This document shows, piece after piece, positions 1 to 8,797 of a stretch of 64,000 bases of DNA. The notes beneath the pieces were generated by a model. It saw nothing but the letters and a program-made list of their open reading frames with translations. It did no database searches and had not been told where the DNA came from. Positions within the stretch are counted from its first letter, which is position 1. Each line of letters opens with the position of its first letter. This DNA comes from Prochlorococcus marinus str. MIT 9401 (GTDB lineage: Bacteria; Cyanobacteriota; Cyanobacteriia; PCC-6307; Cyanobiaceae), in contig NZ_JNAR01000017.1 of assembly GCF_000760095.1 (NCBI RefSeq), positions 62,001 through 126,000 on the forward strand, in the 5' to 3' direction. Made by a program: the position numbers and the translations under genes.

Positions 1-804
1 TAGTTGATTTGCAATTTGCAAATTTTCAGCACTTTCTTCATATCTTCTTTCTTTATGTAGAACGTTTGATCTTGCGAAGTAAATTTCAATTTTATCTTTC
101 ACATTCTTTTGCTCTAAAATTTTCTCTGAAAGTAAATATTTTTGCCAACTAATATCATCGCTATTCAAAGAAAGTTTTGAGAGTGAATAAAATGCTTTAA
201 CTAATGATGGATTAATTTCTATTGCTTTTCGAAGTAATTTTTTTGCCTCTGCTAATTGCCCTTTGTTTTTTAAGATATCTCCAAGATTGGCGAGCGCTAT
301 ACTTGAATTGGGGTCTATTTGTATTGCTTTTCTGAGCATTATTTCTGCTTCTTGGAATTTTTTCAATTCTCTCAAAACATTTCCTAGATTTAAATATGCA
401 AGAGCAAAATTAGGATTAATTTCTATTGCTTTTCGATGATACAATTCTGCTTCATTAAACTTTTTAAGATCTTTTAATATAGATCCAAGATTTGAATGCG
501 CACTATCGGAATTAGGATTAATTTCTATTGCTTTTCTAAGCAATTTTTCTGCTTGTATTAAATTGCCTGAATTTTTTAAGATCAGTCCGCAGTTAGAAAA
601 AATTCTGTAGTCATTAACTCCTGCCTCGATACAATATTTGTAATATTTGAAAGCGTCCTTAATATTTCCTTTTGAATGAGATAAGAATGCTTGACTAATT
701 AGTTTTTCTTTATTTTTATCAATTTTTGATTGTGAATTTTGTTTTTTATTTTCAAATTCATTTCCGAAACCTTTCATTTTTGAATTTTTTATTAACTTAT
801 ACAT
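1..804 (-). CDS. TPR-repeat protein, C-terminus cut by window edge
   Basis: The reading frame is open from an ATG at 804 down to base 1, giving 268 residues without a stop. After a polar N-terminus it holds at least five consecutive 34-residue tetratricopeptide repeats, with recurring 'KAIEINPN' and 'LGxxLxxLKKFxEAE' patterns between about residues 55 and 235. TPR arrays are protein-interaction scaffolds. The last visible part (YFARSNVLHKERRYEESAE, then AN) resembles the segment that precedes a sulfotransferase domain in cyanobacterial TPR-sulfotransferase fusions. That domain would lie outside the window, so this is only a guess. A second ATG lies 10 codons downstream. Confidence 0.8.
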   Translation of the reverse strand, partial: MYKLIKNSKMKGFGNEFENKKQNSQSKIDKNKEKLISQAFLSHSKGNIKDAFKYYKYCIEAGVNDYRIFSNCGLILKNSGNLIQAEKLLRKAIEINPNSDSAHSNLGSILKDLKKFNEAELYHRKAIEINPNFALAYLNLGNVLRELKKFQEAEIMLRKAIQIDPNSSIALANLGDILKNKGQLAEAKKLLRKAIEINPSLVKAFYSLSKLSLNSDDISWQKYLLSEKILEQKNVKDKIEIYFARSNVLHKERRYEESAENLQIANQL

Positions 805-1063
805 TTTCAATTTTCAGTTGAAATTAAAAACGATTTATCTAGAATAAGATCATATTAGTAAAATAGAAAACACAAAATATGGAGTTAACTTGTTTTAGGT
901 GGATTTTATATGATAGTTTTGCAGTCAATCAAGTCAAAGATACCAATTTTTTTAAAGGATTAAAACCGTTGAGTTTTATTGTTTGGAAGTAAGTAAAAAT
1001 TTTTTAAAAAAATTTAAAGTCTTTTAACTAATATGAGAATTTTCAAAATAGATTTAAAATGTG

Positions 1064-1777
1064 ATGAGTGAGATTATTAAATTAAGTCGATCTACCGTTG
1101 AGAAATATCTTAGTTGTCCAAGATGTTGTGTGCTTGATAAAAAACATCAAATAAAACCACCATCATTACCATTTACTTTAAATATCGCTGTAGATCATTT
1201 ATGTAAAAATGAATTTGACAAATACAGAATAATTCAGAAGCCACATCCTTTATTTATTGAATATGGTATTGATGCTGTTCCTTTCAAACATAAAGATTTA
1301 GAACGTTGGAGAAGTAATTTTCAAGGAATACGATATAGGTCGATTAAACATAATTATGATTTTGGTGGAGCTGTGGATGATATTTGGCAGAAAAAAAATG
1401 GCGATCTTATCATTATTGATGTAAAAGCAACATCCAGAAATAATTTTGATTGGTCTGAGACTTTTAATAAATATGAATACGCAAAAGCTTATAAGAGACA
1501 ATTGGAAATGTATCAATGGTTATTTAAAAAAAATGGTTTTAAAGTCGCTAATGAAGCTTATCTTTTATATTTTAATGGCAGGAAAAATGAAGAAGTATTT
1601 AATAATCAATTAAATTTTGATGTACATCTAATTAGATTAGAATGTTCTACATTATGGGTGGAAGATAAGATTATTGATACGGTAAATTTATTACGATCAG
1701 ATACTTTCCCTAAATCTTCACCAAAATGTGAATATTGCAATTATTTAAAAAAGCGTTGGCAGCTTTCTATTACTTAA
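1064..1777 (+). CDS. PD-(D/E)XK nuclease family protein, Cas4/RecB-like
   Basis: The protein of about 237 residues contains a plausible PD-(D/E)XK core: GGAVDDIW followed by DLIIIDVKAT, which supplies the metal-binding Asp and the D-x-K pair. Cysteines near the N-terminus (CPRCC, residues 18-22) and a C-terminal CEYC pair resemble the iron-sulfur ligands of Cas4/AddB-type nucleases, although the usual third C-terminal cysteine is missing. GTG at 1061 directly precedes the chosen ATG at 1064. There is no CRISPR array or cas gene nearby, so a repair or nucleic-acid processing role is more likely than CRISPR adaptation. The family assignment is by motif only. Confidence 0.65.
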   Translation: MSEIIKLSRSTVEKYLSCPRCCVLDKKHQIKPPSLPFTLNIAVDHLCKNEFDKYRIIQKPHPLFIEYGIDAVPFKHKDLERWRSNFQGIRYRSIKHNYDFGGAVDDIWQKKNGDLIIIDVKATSRNNFDWSETFNKYEYAKAYKRQLEMYQWLFKKNGFKVANEAYLLYFNGRKNEEVFNNQLNFDVHLIRLECSTLWVEDKIIDTVNLLRSDTFPKSSPKCEYCNYLKKRWQLSIT

Positions 1778-1855
1778 GAGTAAAAAAACTATTTGATATT
1801 TCTGGAAAAATAGTGAATAAAAGATAATCTTTAATTAGATTATTAATTTATCCTT

Positions 1856-2464
1856 TTGATTAAATCGAAAAATTCTGAAAGAAACATAACCAATCATCTT
1901 CAACAAGATGTAGTCAAAGTATCAGGTAAAACAATTTTTATTAACCCTTTTTTGTATTGGCGGAGGTTTGATGAAAATACCAATAGGTGGCTTAGAGAAC
2001 CTGGTCAAATGTCAGAGGATCAAATTCAGCTTAATAGGAATCGTTTTTATCCAGAAATAGAATGGGCTGATTTAAGTCATGAGCAAAAGCTTATAAAAGA
2101 CGCAACTGTTGAAATGTTTTTAAAGACACTTGAGTTGATAAGTACATTTCATCCTTATCTTAATTCTGGACAGCTATTAGAAGTTGAGAGAAAAATGGCG
2201 ATTATAAAAAAGATCCCTTTTGAAAAGTGGGTTACAAAAGCTTTCGCCAAAAAAGCAAGATTATTAGAAAATGAAAAAAGAAAATTTCAAAGAGAAAGGT
2301 TTTTTAGTAGCTGGAGGGAATGGTTTAGTCTTGAAAATACTCAACAAGCTATTTTGCCATTGATTGTTACGATATTTATTTCATCATTTATTGGCTGGTC
2401 TTTAGGAATTTCAAAAAATAGTTGTAATCCTTATTTTGAACAAAATATAGATCAAATAAATTAA
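1856..2464 (+). CDS. conserved hypothetical protein with C-terminal membrane anchor
   Basis: The 202-residue frame opens with a TTG. I see no better start, because the first in-frame ATG lies far inside. The N-terminal region has an aromatic stretch (NPFLYWRRFDENTNRWLREPG). The middle is rich in charged helix (about residues 95-155), and a hydrophobic segment at about 166-186 (AILPLIVTIFISSFIGWSLG) should be a single membrane span. The shape suggests a cytoplasmic domain tethered to the membrane. I do not recognise the family. It lies upstream of the penicillin-binding protein gene on the same strand and might be co-transcribed with it. Confidence 0.6.
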   Translation: MIKSKNSERNITNHLQQDVVKVSGKTIFINPFLYWRRFDENTNRWLREPGQMSEDQIQLNRNRFYPEIEWADLSHEQKLIKDATVEMFLKTLELISTFHPYLNSGQLLEVERKMAIIKKIPFEKWVTKAFAKKARLLENEKRKFQRERFFSSWREWFSLENTQQAILPLIVTIFISSFIGWSLGISKNSCNPYFEQNIDQIN

Positions 2465-2580
2465 ATGGTTTATGATAATTCTTCCTTATAGTACTTAGAG
2501 TTAAAATTATTTTGAAAAATTAAATTTTTTATTTAAAATTAGATTATTAGAAATTGTAATCTTAAAAAATCAAGAGTGTT

Positions 2581-2721
2581 ATGAGTGAAAATTTGAATTC
2601 AAATAATATTAAAAATGATGATTTAAATTTGAGCGTTGAAGATAGTGATTATAAAAATTTAATAACTAGACTTAAAGAGATTAAAAAAACCATCACATTA
2701 TTGGAAAAAAAAATTAAATAA
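2581..2721 (+). CDS. small hypothetical protein (46 aa)
   Basis: A short ATG frame encodes 46 residues. The first half is acidic and asparagine-rich, and the C-terminus is a basic amphipathic helix ending KKTITLLEKKIK. It stops 11 bases before the start of the penicillin-binding protein gene, which suggests co-transcription. There is no recognisable domain. Support comes from the clean ATG, the tight spacing and a plausible helix. Because the frame is short in AT-rich DNA, it could still be spurious. Confidence 0.5.
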   Translation: MSENLNSNNIKNDDLNLSVEDSDYKNLITRLKEIKKTITLLEKKIK

Positions 2722-2732
2722 ATTTATTATTT

Positions 2733-4523
2733 TTGACAAAAATTAATCCTAATAAAAAACTGATTTCATTTAAAAGACAACCTTTAGTATTACTTGTTTT
2801 TTCTTCTATCTCTTTTTTATTGATTTTATTAAGGTTAATTTTTCTACAACTTTTAAATTATGAAACTTTTAAAGAATTGTCTGATGAAAATAGGATTAGA
2901 CTAATTGCTTCGCAACCAATAAGAGGAAGAATATTGGATAAAAATGGTTATGTAATGGCAGATAGTAGAGTTCAATACTCCTTAATAATTAAGCCTCAAT
3001 CTGTTAGTAAAAGCAATTGGGAAACACAGAAATTATTCATTTCCAATTTGTTAAATGTCGATAGTAATGAAATTCAAAATAAATATTTTAATGGTCTCAT
3101 AAACCAAAAACTCTCAGTAACTATTCTTGATGATTTAAATGGAGATGAATTAATTAAATTTAAGGAAAATGAAGATAATTTATCTAGTTTTGAAGTGGCG
3201 ACGAAAGTAATTAGAAATTATCCTTATCAATCTGTTGCTGCTCATGTAATTGGTTACACTCAGCCAATTACTGAATCAGAATATAAATTTTTAGCTAAGA
3301 AGGGTTATAAATTAAATGATTTAATAGGAAGAACTGGAATTGAATATGTTTACGAAGATTATATAAGAGGTGAATGGGGTGGAGAAATGGTTGAAGTAAA
3401 TTCTTTAGGCAATTTTCAAAGATCATTAGGTATAAAACCTTCAATACAAGGTAATGATATTGAATTGACAATTGACATGAATTTACAATTAGTTGCTGAG
3501 GAAGTTCTCAAAGATAAAAAAGCTGGAGCGATAATAGTTATGGATCCAAGCGATGGTGCAATAAGAGCGATGGCTAGTAAACCTACTTTTGATTTGAATT
3601 TTTTTTCGAAGGACTTTAAGCCTGAAAAAGAATACAATAAGATATTTAATTCTCCTCAAAAACCTCTTTTAAATAGAGCTTTAAATGCTTATGATCCAGG
3701 AAGTGTTTGGAAAATTGTAACTGCTTTAGCTGGCTTAGAAAGCGGCAAATTTCCTATTGAAACTAAGTTAGAAACGAAACCATGTATCACTTATGGGCGT
3801 CAATGTTTTAGAGAGCATAATGATTTAGGTTTTGGGGTGATAGGTTATGAAGATGCTTTAAGAGTTTCAAGTAATACATTTTTTTATCAAGTGGGATATG
3901 CTGTTGGAGTTGACCAAATTCATGAAGTCTCTAAAAAGCTTGGTTTTAATTCTTTATCTGGGATTGAAATCTCTGAACAAGAAAATATAGGTTTAGTTGC
4001 CAGTAGTCAGTGGGCAAAGGGAGGAAGAGGATGGGGAGAGCCCGGAAGAACTCCGTGGGTGCCAGAAGATATTGCTAGCATGTCTATAGGACAAATGGTT
4101 GTTCAAGTAACCCCAATGCAAATAGCAAGGGCATATGCTGCGATTGCTAACGGAGGTTATTTAGTAACTCCTTACTTAACCAAACAATATAAAGAATCTT
4201 TGTCTGATAAATCAAGAACTAGACTTGATATTGATCCTAAGCATATCCAGTTATTAAAAAGTGGTTTGCGAAAAGTTGTTGAATCTGGAACAGGTGTAGG
4301 AATTAATACTGGAGTTTCTAATCTTCCTCCAATCTCTGGCAAAACGGGAACCGCTGAAGATTGGAAGACTGGTTTGGACCATGCTTGGTTCGTTTGCTTT
4401 GCTCCTTCGGAAAAGAGCGAGTTGCTTATAGTAGCTTTTGCACAAAATACGCCTGGAGGAGGTGCAGTACATGCCTTGCCAATGGCAAAAGAAATTTTAA
4501 AAGTTTGGAATAAGAAAAAATGA
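2733..4523 (+). CDS. ftsI: class B penicillin-binding protein (FtsI/PBP2 type)
   Basis: This is a peptidoglycan transpeptidase that cross-links septal or lateral wall in the periplasm. One N-terminal membrane segment (about residues 15-42) is followed by the class B dimerisation domain with its RGRILDKNG motif near 64-72. The transpeptidase domain carries all three active-site motifs: SVWK at 324-327 with the catalytic serine, SSN at 379-381, and KTGT near 538. The length (596 aa) is normal for FtsI. The start is TTG at 2733, chosen because the basic N-terminus and membrane anchor follow directly. FtsI and PBP2 (MrdA) are hard to separate by eye; I favour FtsI because picocyanobacteria annotate this locus so. 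Confidence 0.88.
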   Translation: MTKINPNKKLISFKRQPLVLLVFSSISFLLILLRLIFLQLLNYETFKELSDENRIRLIASQPIRGRILDKNGYVMADSRVQYSLIIKPQSVSKSNWETQKLFISNLLNVDSNEIQNKYFNGLINQKLSVTILDDLNGDELIKFKENEDNLSSFEVATKVIRNYPYQSVAAHVIGYTQPITESEYKFLAKKGYKLNDLIGRTGIEYVYEDYIRGEWGGEMVEVNSLGNFQRSLGIKPSIQGNDIELTIDMNLQLVAEEVLKDKKAGAIIVMDPSDGAIRAMASKPTFDLNFFSKDFKPEKEYNKIFNSPQKPLLNRALNAYDPGSVWKIVTALAGLESGKFPIETKLETKPCITYGRQCFREHNDLGFGVIGYEDALRVSSNTFFYQVGYAVGVDQIHEVSKKLGFNSLSGIEISEQENIGLVASSQWAKGGRGWGEPGRTPWVPEDIASMSIGQMVVQVTPMQIARAYAAIANGGYLVTPYLTKQYKESLSDKSRTRLDIDPKHIQLLKSGLRKVVESGTGVGINTGVSNLPPISGKTGTAEDWKTGLDHAWFVCFAPSEKSELLIVAFAQNTPGGGAVHALPMAKEILKVWNKKK

Positions 4524-4547
4524 GATTAATTTTTAGCCACTAAAAGT

Positions 4548-5072
4548 TTATGTTTTTAATTTTTTCATTTGTAAAAGTCTTTGAATAATATCTTCAATAG
4601 TTTTTGTATCTATAGGTTTACTATATGATGACAAAAGTTGTCTTCCTAATACTTGACTTCCTAAATGCACTAATTGAATTCGTAATGAGGTCAGTAGTTC
4701 TAACCCTATGCCACCAGAAAATGTTGCAATTGCAATCGGTTGACCATTAAATAAATTCCTAAAGTCATCGCCCGAAATAGAAAGCCATGCTATGAAGTTG
4801 GAGAGAATGGGAGGTATAGATCCATTATATTCAGGCGCACAAATAACCCATCTTTCAATCTTGAAAAGCTTTTTTTTTAATTCTTCTATTTCATTTGGAA
4901 TATTTTCCTTGCTGTGAATTCTTGGATTAAATAATGGAATATCGAGAGTAGTAAGATCTAAAATTTCAGAACTTATTTTAAGTTCATTACTTTTTTCAAG
5001 AAATTTTTCAGCAAGTTCTAGATTTTTACCACAACTAGCCGTAATGATTATAAGATCTTTTGTTTCAGTCAT
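4548..5072 (-). CDS. NADPH-dependent FMN reductase family protein
   Basis: The 174-residue protein has a flavodoxin-like fold. It begins with a beta strand and phosphate-loop region (IIITASCGKNLELAEKF) and carries the family motif APEYNGSIPPILSNFIAWL around residues 99-118, where the PEYN segment contacts the flavin. Members reduce FMN, quinones or metal oxyanions such as chromate with NAD(P)H in the cytoplasm. It lies 17 bases downstream of the flavodiiron pair on the same strand, so it may belong to that transcription unit and to redox stress metabolism. The actual substrate cannot be read from sequence. Confidence 0.8.
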   Translation of the reverse strand: MTETKDLIIITASCGKNLELAEKFLEKSNELKISSEILDLTTLDIPLFNPRIHSKENIPNEIEELKKKLFKIERWVICAPEYNGSIPPILSNFIAWLSISGDDFRNLFNGQPIAIATFSGGIGLELLTSLRIQLVHLGSQVLGRQLLSSYSKPIDTKTIEDIIQRLLQMKKLKT

Positions 5073-5089
5073 AAATTAGATAAATAAAT

Positions 5090-6886
5090 TTAATAATTAG
5101 CACCTGTTTTGCGGTGATGAACTGCCGTTAGACTATCGGATTTTAGTATATTACCGTGTAAAACTTCGGCGTAAATTACCCAATGATCTCCACATTCCAT
5201 TCTCTCTTTTACAGAAGCATCTAACCATGCGAGCGATTCAGGAATGATTATCTGTTCATTAGGAGTTAATTTAATATTTATTCCTTCAAATCTATCTTCT
5301 CCAGGTGCAAAGGGTTTTGTGAATCTTTTTAAAGGTTCTTTAAAATCTTTTTCACTAAGAATATTTAATGCGAAGGAATCTCCTATTTGCAGAAGAGACT
5401 CTACCGATCTATCTTTGGCAACTGCAATACTTAACCCAGGCGGAGAAAAACTGGCTTGACTAACCCAAGAGGCAAGCATGGCACCTTTGATATTATTCTC
5501 ATCTTTGCCTTTAGAGGCTGTCAGGACACAAAGTGAACCAATTACTCTTCCAAGGGCCTGTAGCTTTGGATCAGTTTTGCTAGTAATCATCCCAGTATCT
5601 GATTTTCTGGGTTTTTTCTTTCCTTTTTTTATAATTTTTCTTCCAAAGTGAGTTCCTATTTCTTCTAACTCTTTAATCTTTGGTTTATTTGGACTGAATT
5701 TAATCCTAATAGGGTCAAAACTAAATTTAAAACCACCGTCTTTTAATTTTGTTTCAAGTAAATCTATAGCTTCGCCGCTCCAGCCAAAACTGCCAAAAAT
5801 TCCAACAGGCTTATCTCTATTGCCCTCTGCTAACAATGTTCCTAGCGCACTAACTATTGGAGTTGGGGCGTGACCACCCAATGTGGGTGAGCCTATTAAA
5901 TATCCATCAGCATTTTGGATGGATTTTACAAGTAAATTATTAGGTGTAAATTCACAATTAATACTTTCAACTTCTACAGAGGTTCTATTTATTCCTCTAG
6001 CCAACGCATCGCCTATAGAGGCTGTGTTTCCATATGCACTTGCATATATCAGAGCGATCTTATGGTTATTAGTTGAAAGATTCTCTCCCCATCTAATATA
6101 GTCGTTTAAGAAGCTTTTTAAGCTATATTCGATCGCGGGACCATGTAATGGTGCAATAGTTTTAATGTCATAATCTGCAATTTTTTCAGTTATTGATACT
6201 ACTTGATTAGACATTGGTGCAATCAAGCAATCATAAAAATGTTTCCTATCAATTTCTGTACTAACTCGATTTGTTTCAGACCAATAATTAGATGCAATAT
6301 GTGCAGAGAAAATTTTCTCACTAAGAAGTATTTCTTGATTACGTTCATAAATTATCAGGCCACCAGGCCAACGTGCTGTTGGAATAGGAATTAACTCTAG
6401 TGAGATGTTATCTAATTCTAAATTAAGTTCTTTTTTGATTATGTTTATTTCAGGTAATTGAATTTCAATAAAGTTTTTTAAGGTAGGATTCCTTTGATTC
6501 CAAAGTTCACTAATAAGTTTATAACCTGGATTAGAGCAAGTAATAGTTGTGTTTTGAAATTGGGTACTTATACACTTTATAGTTTCAATAATTTGGGGAT
6601 TAATATGACCAGAAATGAAGTTGATTTTACCTAATTTAAATTGATCGCAAAACTTAGAAATTACTCTATTAAAAGAATCTAAATATTGTTTCTCAGGTGG
6701 ATGAATAATAAACAGTTCTTCATGATTTCTAATGAAAAAAGTATTAAAAGAGGTTCCTTTTTCAAGGTTAAATTCAAGTTCAAATCTTTCTTTATTTTGG
6801 TCTAAGAATCTTATACAAGAAAAATTTTCAGTAATTTTAAATTCTGATAAATTTTGATTTTCTGCAAGGAAACTTATATTTGACAT
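5090..6886 (-). CDS. flv1: flavodiiron protein, Flv1-like (degenerate diiron ligands)
   Basis: This is a class C flavodiiron protein with three modules: a metallo-beta-lactamase-like domain (about 1-260), flavodoxin (about 275-425) and a flavin-reductase module (about 440-598). In cyanobacteria Flv1 and Flv3 together reduce O2 to water using electrons from photosystem I. Here the diiron ligands are largely lost. The H-x-E-x-D-H site of its neighbour reads HINPQI, the next histidine is Arg (TARWPGG), and the bridging Asp is Lys (SEKIF). That pattern marks Flv1/Flv4-type subunits, and with a canonical Flv3 next door I call it Flv1. It sits 16 bases downstream of the flv3 gene, so the two probably form an operon. 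Confidence 0.87.
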   Translation of the reverse strand: MSNISFLAENQNLSEFKITENFSCIRFLDQNKERFELEFNLEKGTSFNTFFIRNHEELFIIHPPEKQYLDSFNRVISKFCDQFKLGKINFISGHINPQIIETIKCISTQFQNTTITCSNPGYKLISELWNQRNPTLKNFIEIQLPEINIIKKELNLELDNISLELIPIPTARWPGGLIIYERNQEILLSEKIFSAHIASNYWSETNRVSTEIDRKHFYDCLIAPMSNQVVSITEKIADYDIKTIAPLHGPAIEYSLKSFLNDYIRWGENLSTNNHKIALIYASAYGNTASIGDALARGINRTSVEVESINCEFTPNNLLVKSIQNADGYLIGSPTLGGHAPTPIVSALGTLLAEGNRDKPVGIFGSFGWSGEAIDLLETKLKDGGFKFSFDPIRIKFSPNKPKIKELEEIGTHFGRKIIKKGKKKPRKSDTGMITSKTDPKLQALGRVIGSLCVLTASKGKDENNIKGAMLASWVSQASFSPPGLSIAVAKDRSVESLLQIGDSFALNILSEKDFKEPLKRFTKPFAPGEDRFEGINIKLTPNEQIIIPESLAWLDASVKERMECGDHWVIYAEVLHGNILKSDSLTAVHHRKTGANY

Positions 6887-6902
6887 TTCAAAGACTTATT
6901 TT

Positions 6903-8678
6903 CTAATAATGATTAGCAACTTTTCTGTGATGAACTGCTGTTTTACACGATAAGTCAGAAACATTACCATTTTCAACAATTCCGTAAATTATCCAATGGT
7001 CTGGAGTCTCCAGTCTTGAACTGACTTTACAATCTAAAAAGGCGAGTGAATCTGAGAGAACTGGGCCTCCTTCAGCGATGTTGCTAATTACATCTACATC
7101 CGCAAATCTATCAGCTCCAGGGGCAAATCTTTTTAAAAAATGTCTGAACATTTTTTGATAGTTATCTTCTCTTAAGATATTCACAACAAAACCTTTCCCA
7201 ACTTGCATATATGATTCAATAGCTCTATCTTTTGCAACTGCAACTGTAATACCTGGTGGAGAAAAACTTGCTTGACTAACCCAACTTGCGACCATTGCAC
7301 TTTGTCTAAATGTCGAGCCTTCCCCTTGGCTCGCTGTTACTACATATAATCCTCCACTTAATCTACCTAACGCTTTATCTAAATTTGAATCAAGACTTTT
7401 CATAGAGGCAATATTCTTTTTTTTATTGATTAATTGACCCAAGTCAGTTCCAGCTTCTTCGAATTGTTGATAAATAATGGGATCTGGAATATTTTTAACT
7501 CTTAAAGGGGAGAAAGCTTCTTTTTGGCCAAGTTCTCTTAATTTATTTGCTAAGGAATCTATTGGTTCATCATTTCCACCAAATGCATCATAGACTGCAG
7601 TAAATTGTTTTGGTTTAAGTGCAGCAAATAAAGTACCGAGAGATTCTTTTAATTCATTATCTGAGTCCACTGGCCATGTGGGAATGACTACCGCTTTTGA
7701 TTCGGAAATTAAACTTGTTAGTTCTTGCGGGTCAGAAGATCTTAAATCTATTAATTGAACTTGTGCATCTGCTTTACTTATTCCATGAGATATAGCTTGA
7801 CTTAGTCGATCACAAAAACCATAGTCGCTTATGTAGCAAACTGACACAAAATCATTACCTTTGCTTTTATTGCTACTCCATTCTAGATATTTTCCTTTCC
7901 AAAAATTGACCTGATTATGTAGCAAAGGTCCATGACCAACAGCAATTGTTTTTAATTCAGGTAGTTTATCTATTCTTTTAATTGCTTGCAGAACGCTTCT
8001 GGCGTTTGGACCCATAAGGCAATCGTAATAAAACCGGAAATCTTCGTATATTTCTTTTTGATCAGTGTCATAAAATTCATCAGAACAATAATGGAGTCCA
8101 AATGCATCGCATGTATAGAGAACATGCGTGCTGTGATCATATGAAAATATGGTATCTGGCCAATGTAAATTTGGTGCACTTATGAATTCAATATTATGTT
8201 CTAAACCACTATTAGGATTAGTTCCGAGATTTAAAAACTCTCCACTCTTAACCTCTAGACGCTTAAAGGGAATATGTATTTGGTCTTCAATAAATTTTAG
8301 GGCTAATTTGGATCCAACTATTGTGATATTTTGGTTTAATTCTAGAAGATTACCTATTAAGCCAGAATGATCAGGTTCTGTATGGCTTGTAATTAAATAA
8401 TCAACTTCTTGTGGATTTATATTTTTCAGTAATTCTTCAAACCATAATTCTTCGAACTTTGCGTGACTAGTATCAATTATTGCTAGTTTTTCGCCTTTAA
8501 TAATAAAACTATTGTAAGTAGTTCCATTTCTTAAACCAAATTCAATATCAAATCTATTGCGATCCCAATCCAAAGATCTTATGGCACAAGAATCATCGGC
8601 AAAGTTTTGAGATTGAACCGTCAGCTTGTTATTAGTTTGTGCCAATTTAGAATTACTTGTCTGGGCAGAGGTTATCAT
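6903..8678 (-). CDS. flv3: flavodiiron protein, Flv3-like (canonical diiron ligands)
   Basis: This is a class C flavodiiron protein of 591 residues with beta-lactamase-like, flavodoxin and flavin-reductase modules. The diiron site is intact: SHTEPDHSG supplies H-x-E-x-D-H, NLHWPDT a histidine, YTCDAFG the bridging aspartate and VGHGP the last histidine. Family knowledge says Flv3 pairs with Flv1 in Mehler-like O2 photoreduction, protecting photosystem I under fluctuating light. It is the promoter-proximal gene of the flv3-flv1 unit and is divergent from alaS across 119 bases. The ATG at 8678 leaves a low-complexity N-terminal stretch of about 20 residues before the conserved fold. Confidence 0.9.
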   Translation of the reverse strand: MITSAQTSNSKLAQTNNKLTVQSQNFADDSCAIRSLDWDRNRFDIEFGLRNGTTYNSFIIKGEKLAIIDTSHAKFEELWFEELLKNINPQEVDYLITSHTEPDHSGLIGNLLELNQNITIVGSKLALKFIEDQIHIPFKRLEVKSGEFLNLGTNPNSGLEHNIEFISAPNLHWPDTIFSYDHSTHVLYTCDAFGLHYCSDEFYDTDQKEIYEDFRFYYDCLMGPNARSVLQAIKRIDKLPELKTIAVGHGPLLHNQVNFWKGKYLEWSSNKSKGNDFVSVCYISDYGFCDRLSQAISHGISKADAQVQLIDLRSSDPQELTSLISESKAVVIPTWPVDSDNELKESLGTLFAALKPKQFTAVYDAFGGNDEPIDSLANKLRELGQKEAFSPLRVKNIPDPIIYQQFEEAGTDLGQLINKKKNIASMKSLDSNLDKALGRLSGGLYVVTASQGEGSTFRQSAMVASWVSQASFSPPGITVAVAKDRAIESYMQVGKGFVVNILREDNYQKMFRHFLKRFAPGADRFADVDVISNIAEGGPVLSDSLAFLDCKVSSRLETPDHWIIYGIVENGNVSDLSCKTAVHHRKVANHY

Positions 8679-8797
8679 AAAATAATTAGCTTTATATTTT
8701 AACTTTAGTTATATAGAATATAAATTCGCGTGATTGTTTTTGCGAAATAACCGAAATTACGCTTTTCTTTAATTTTTAATCTACTTATTCTGGATAA

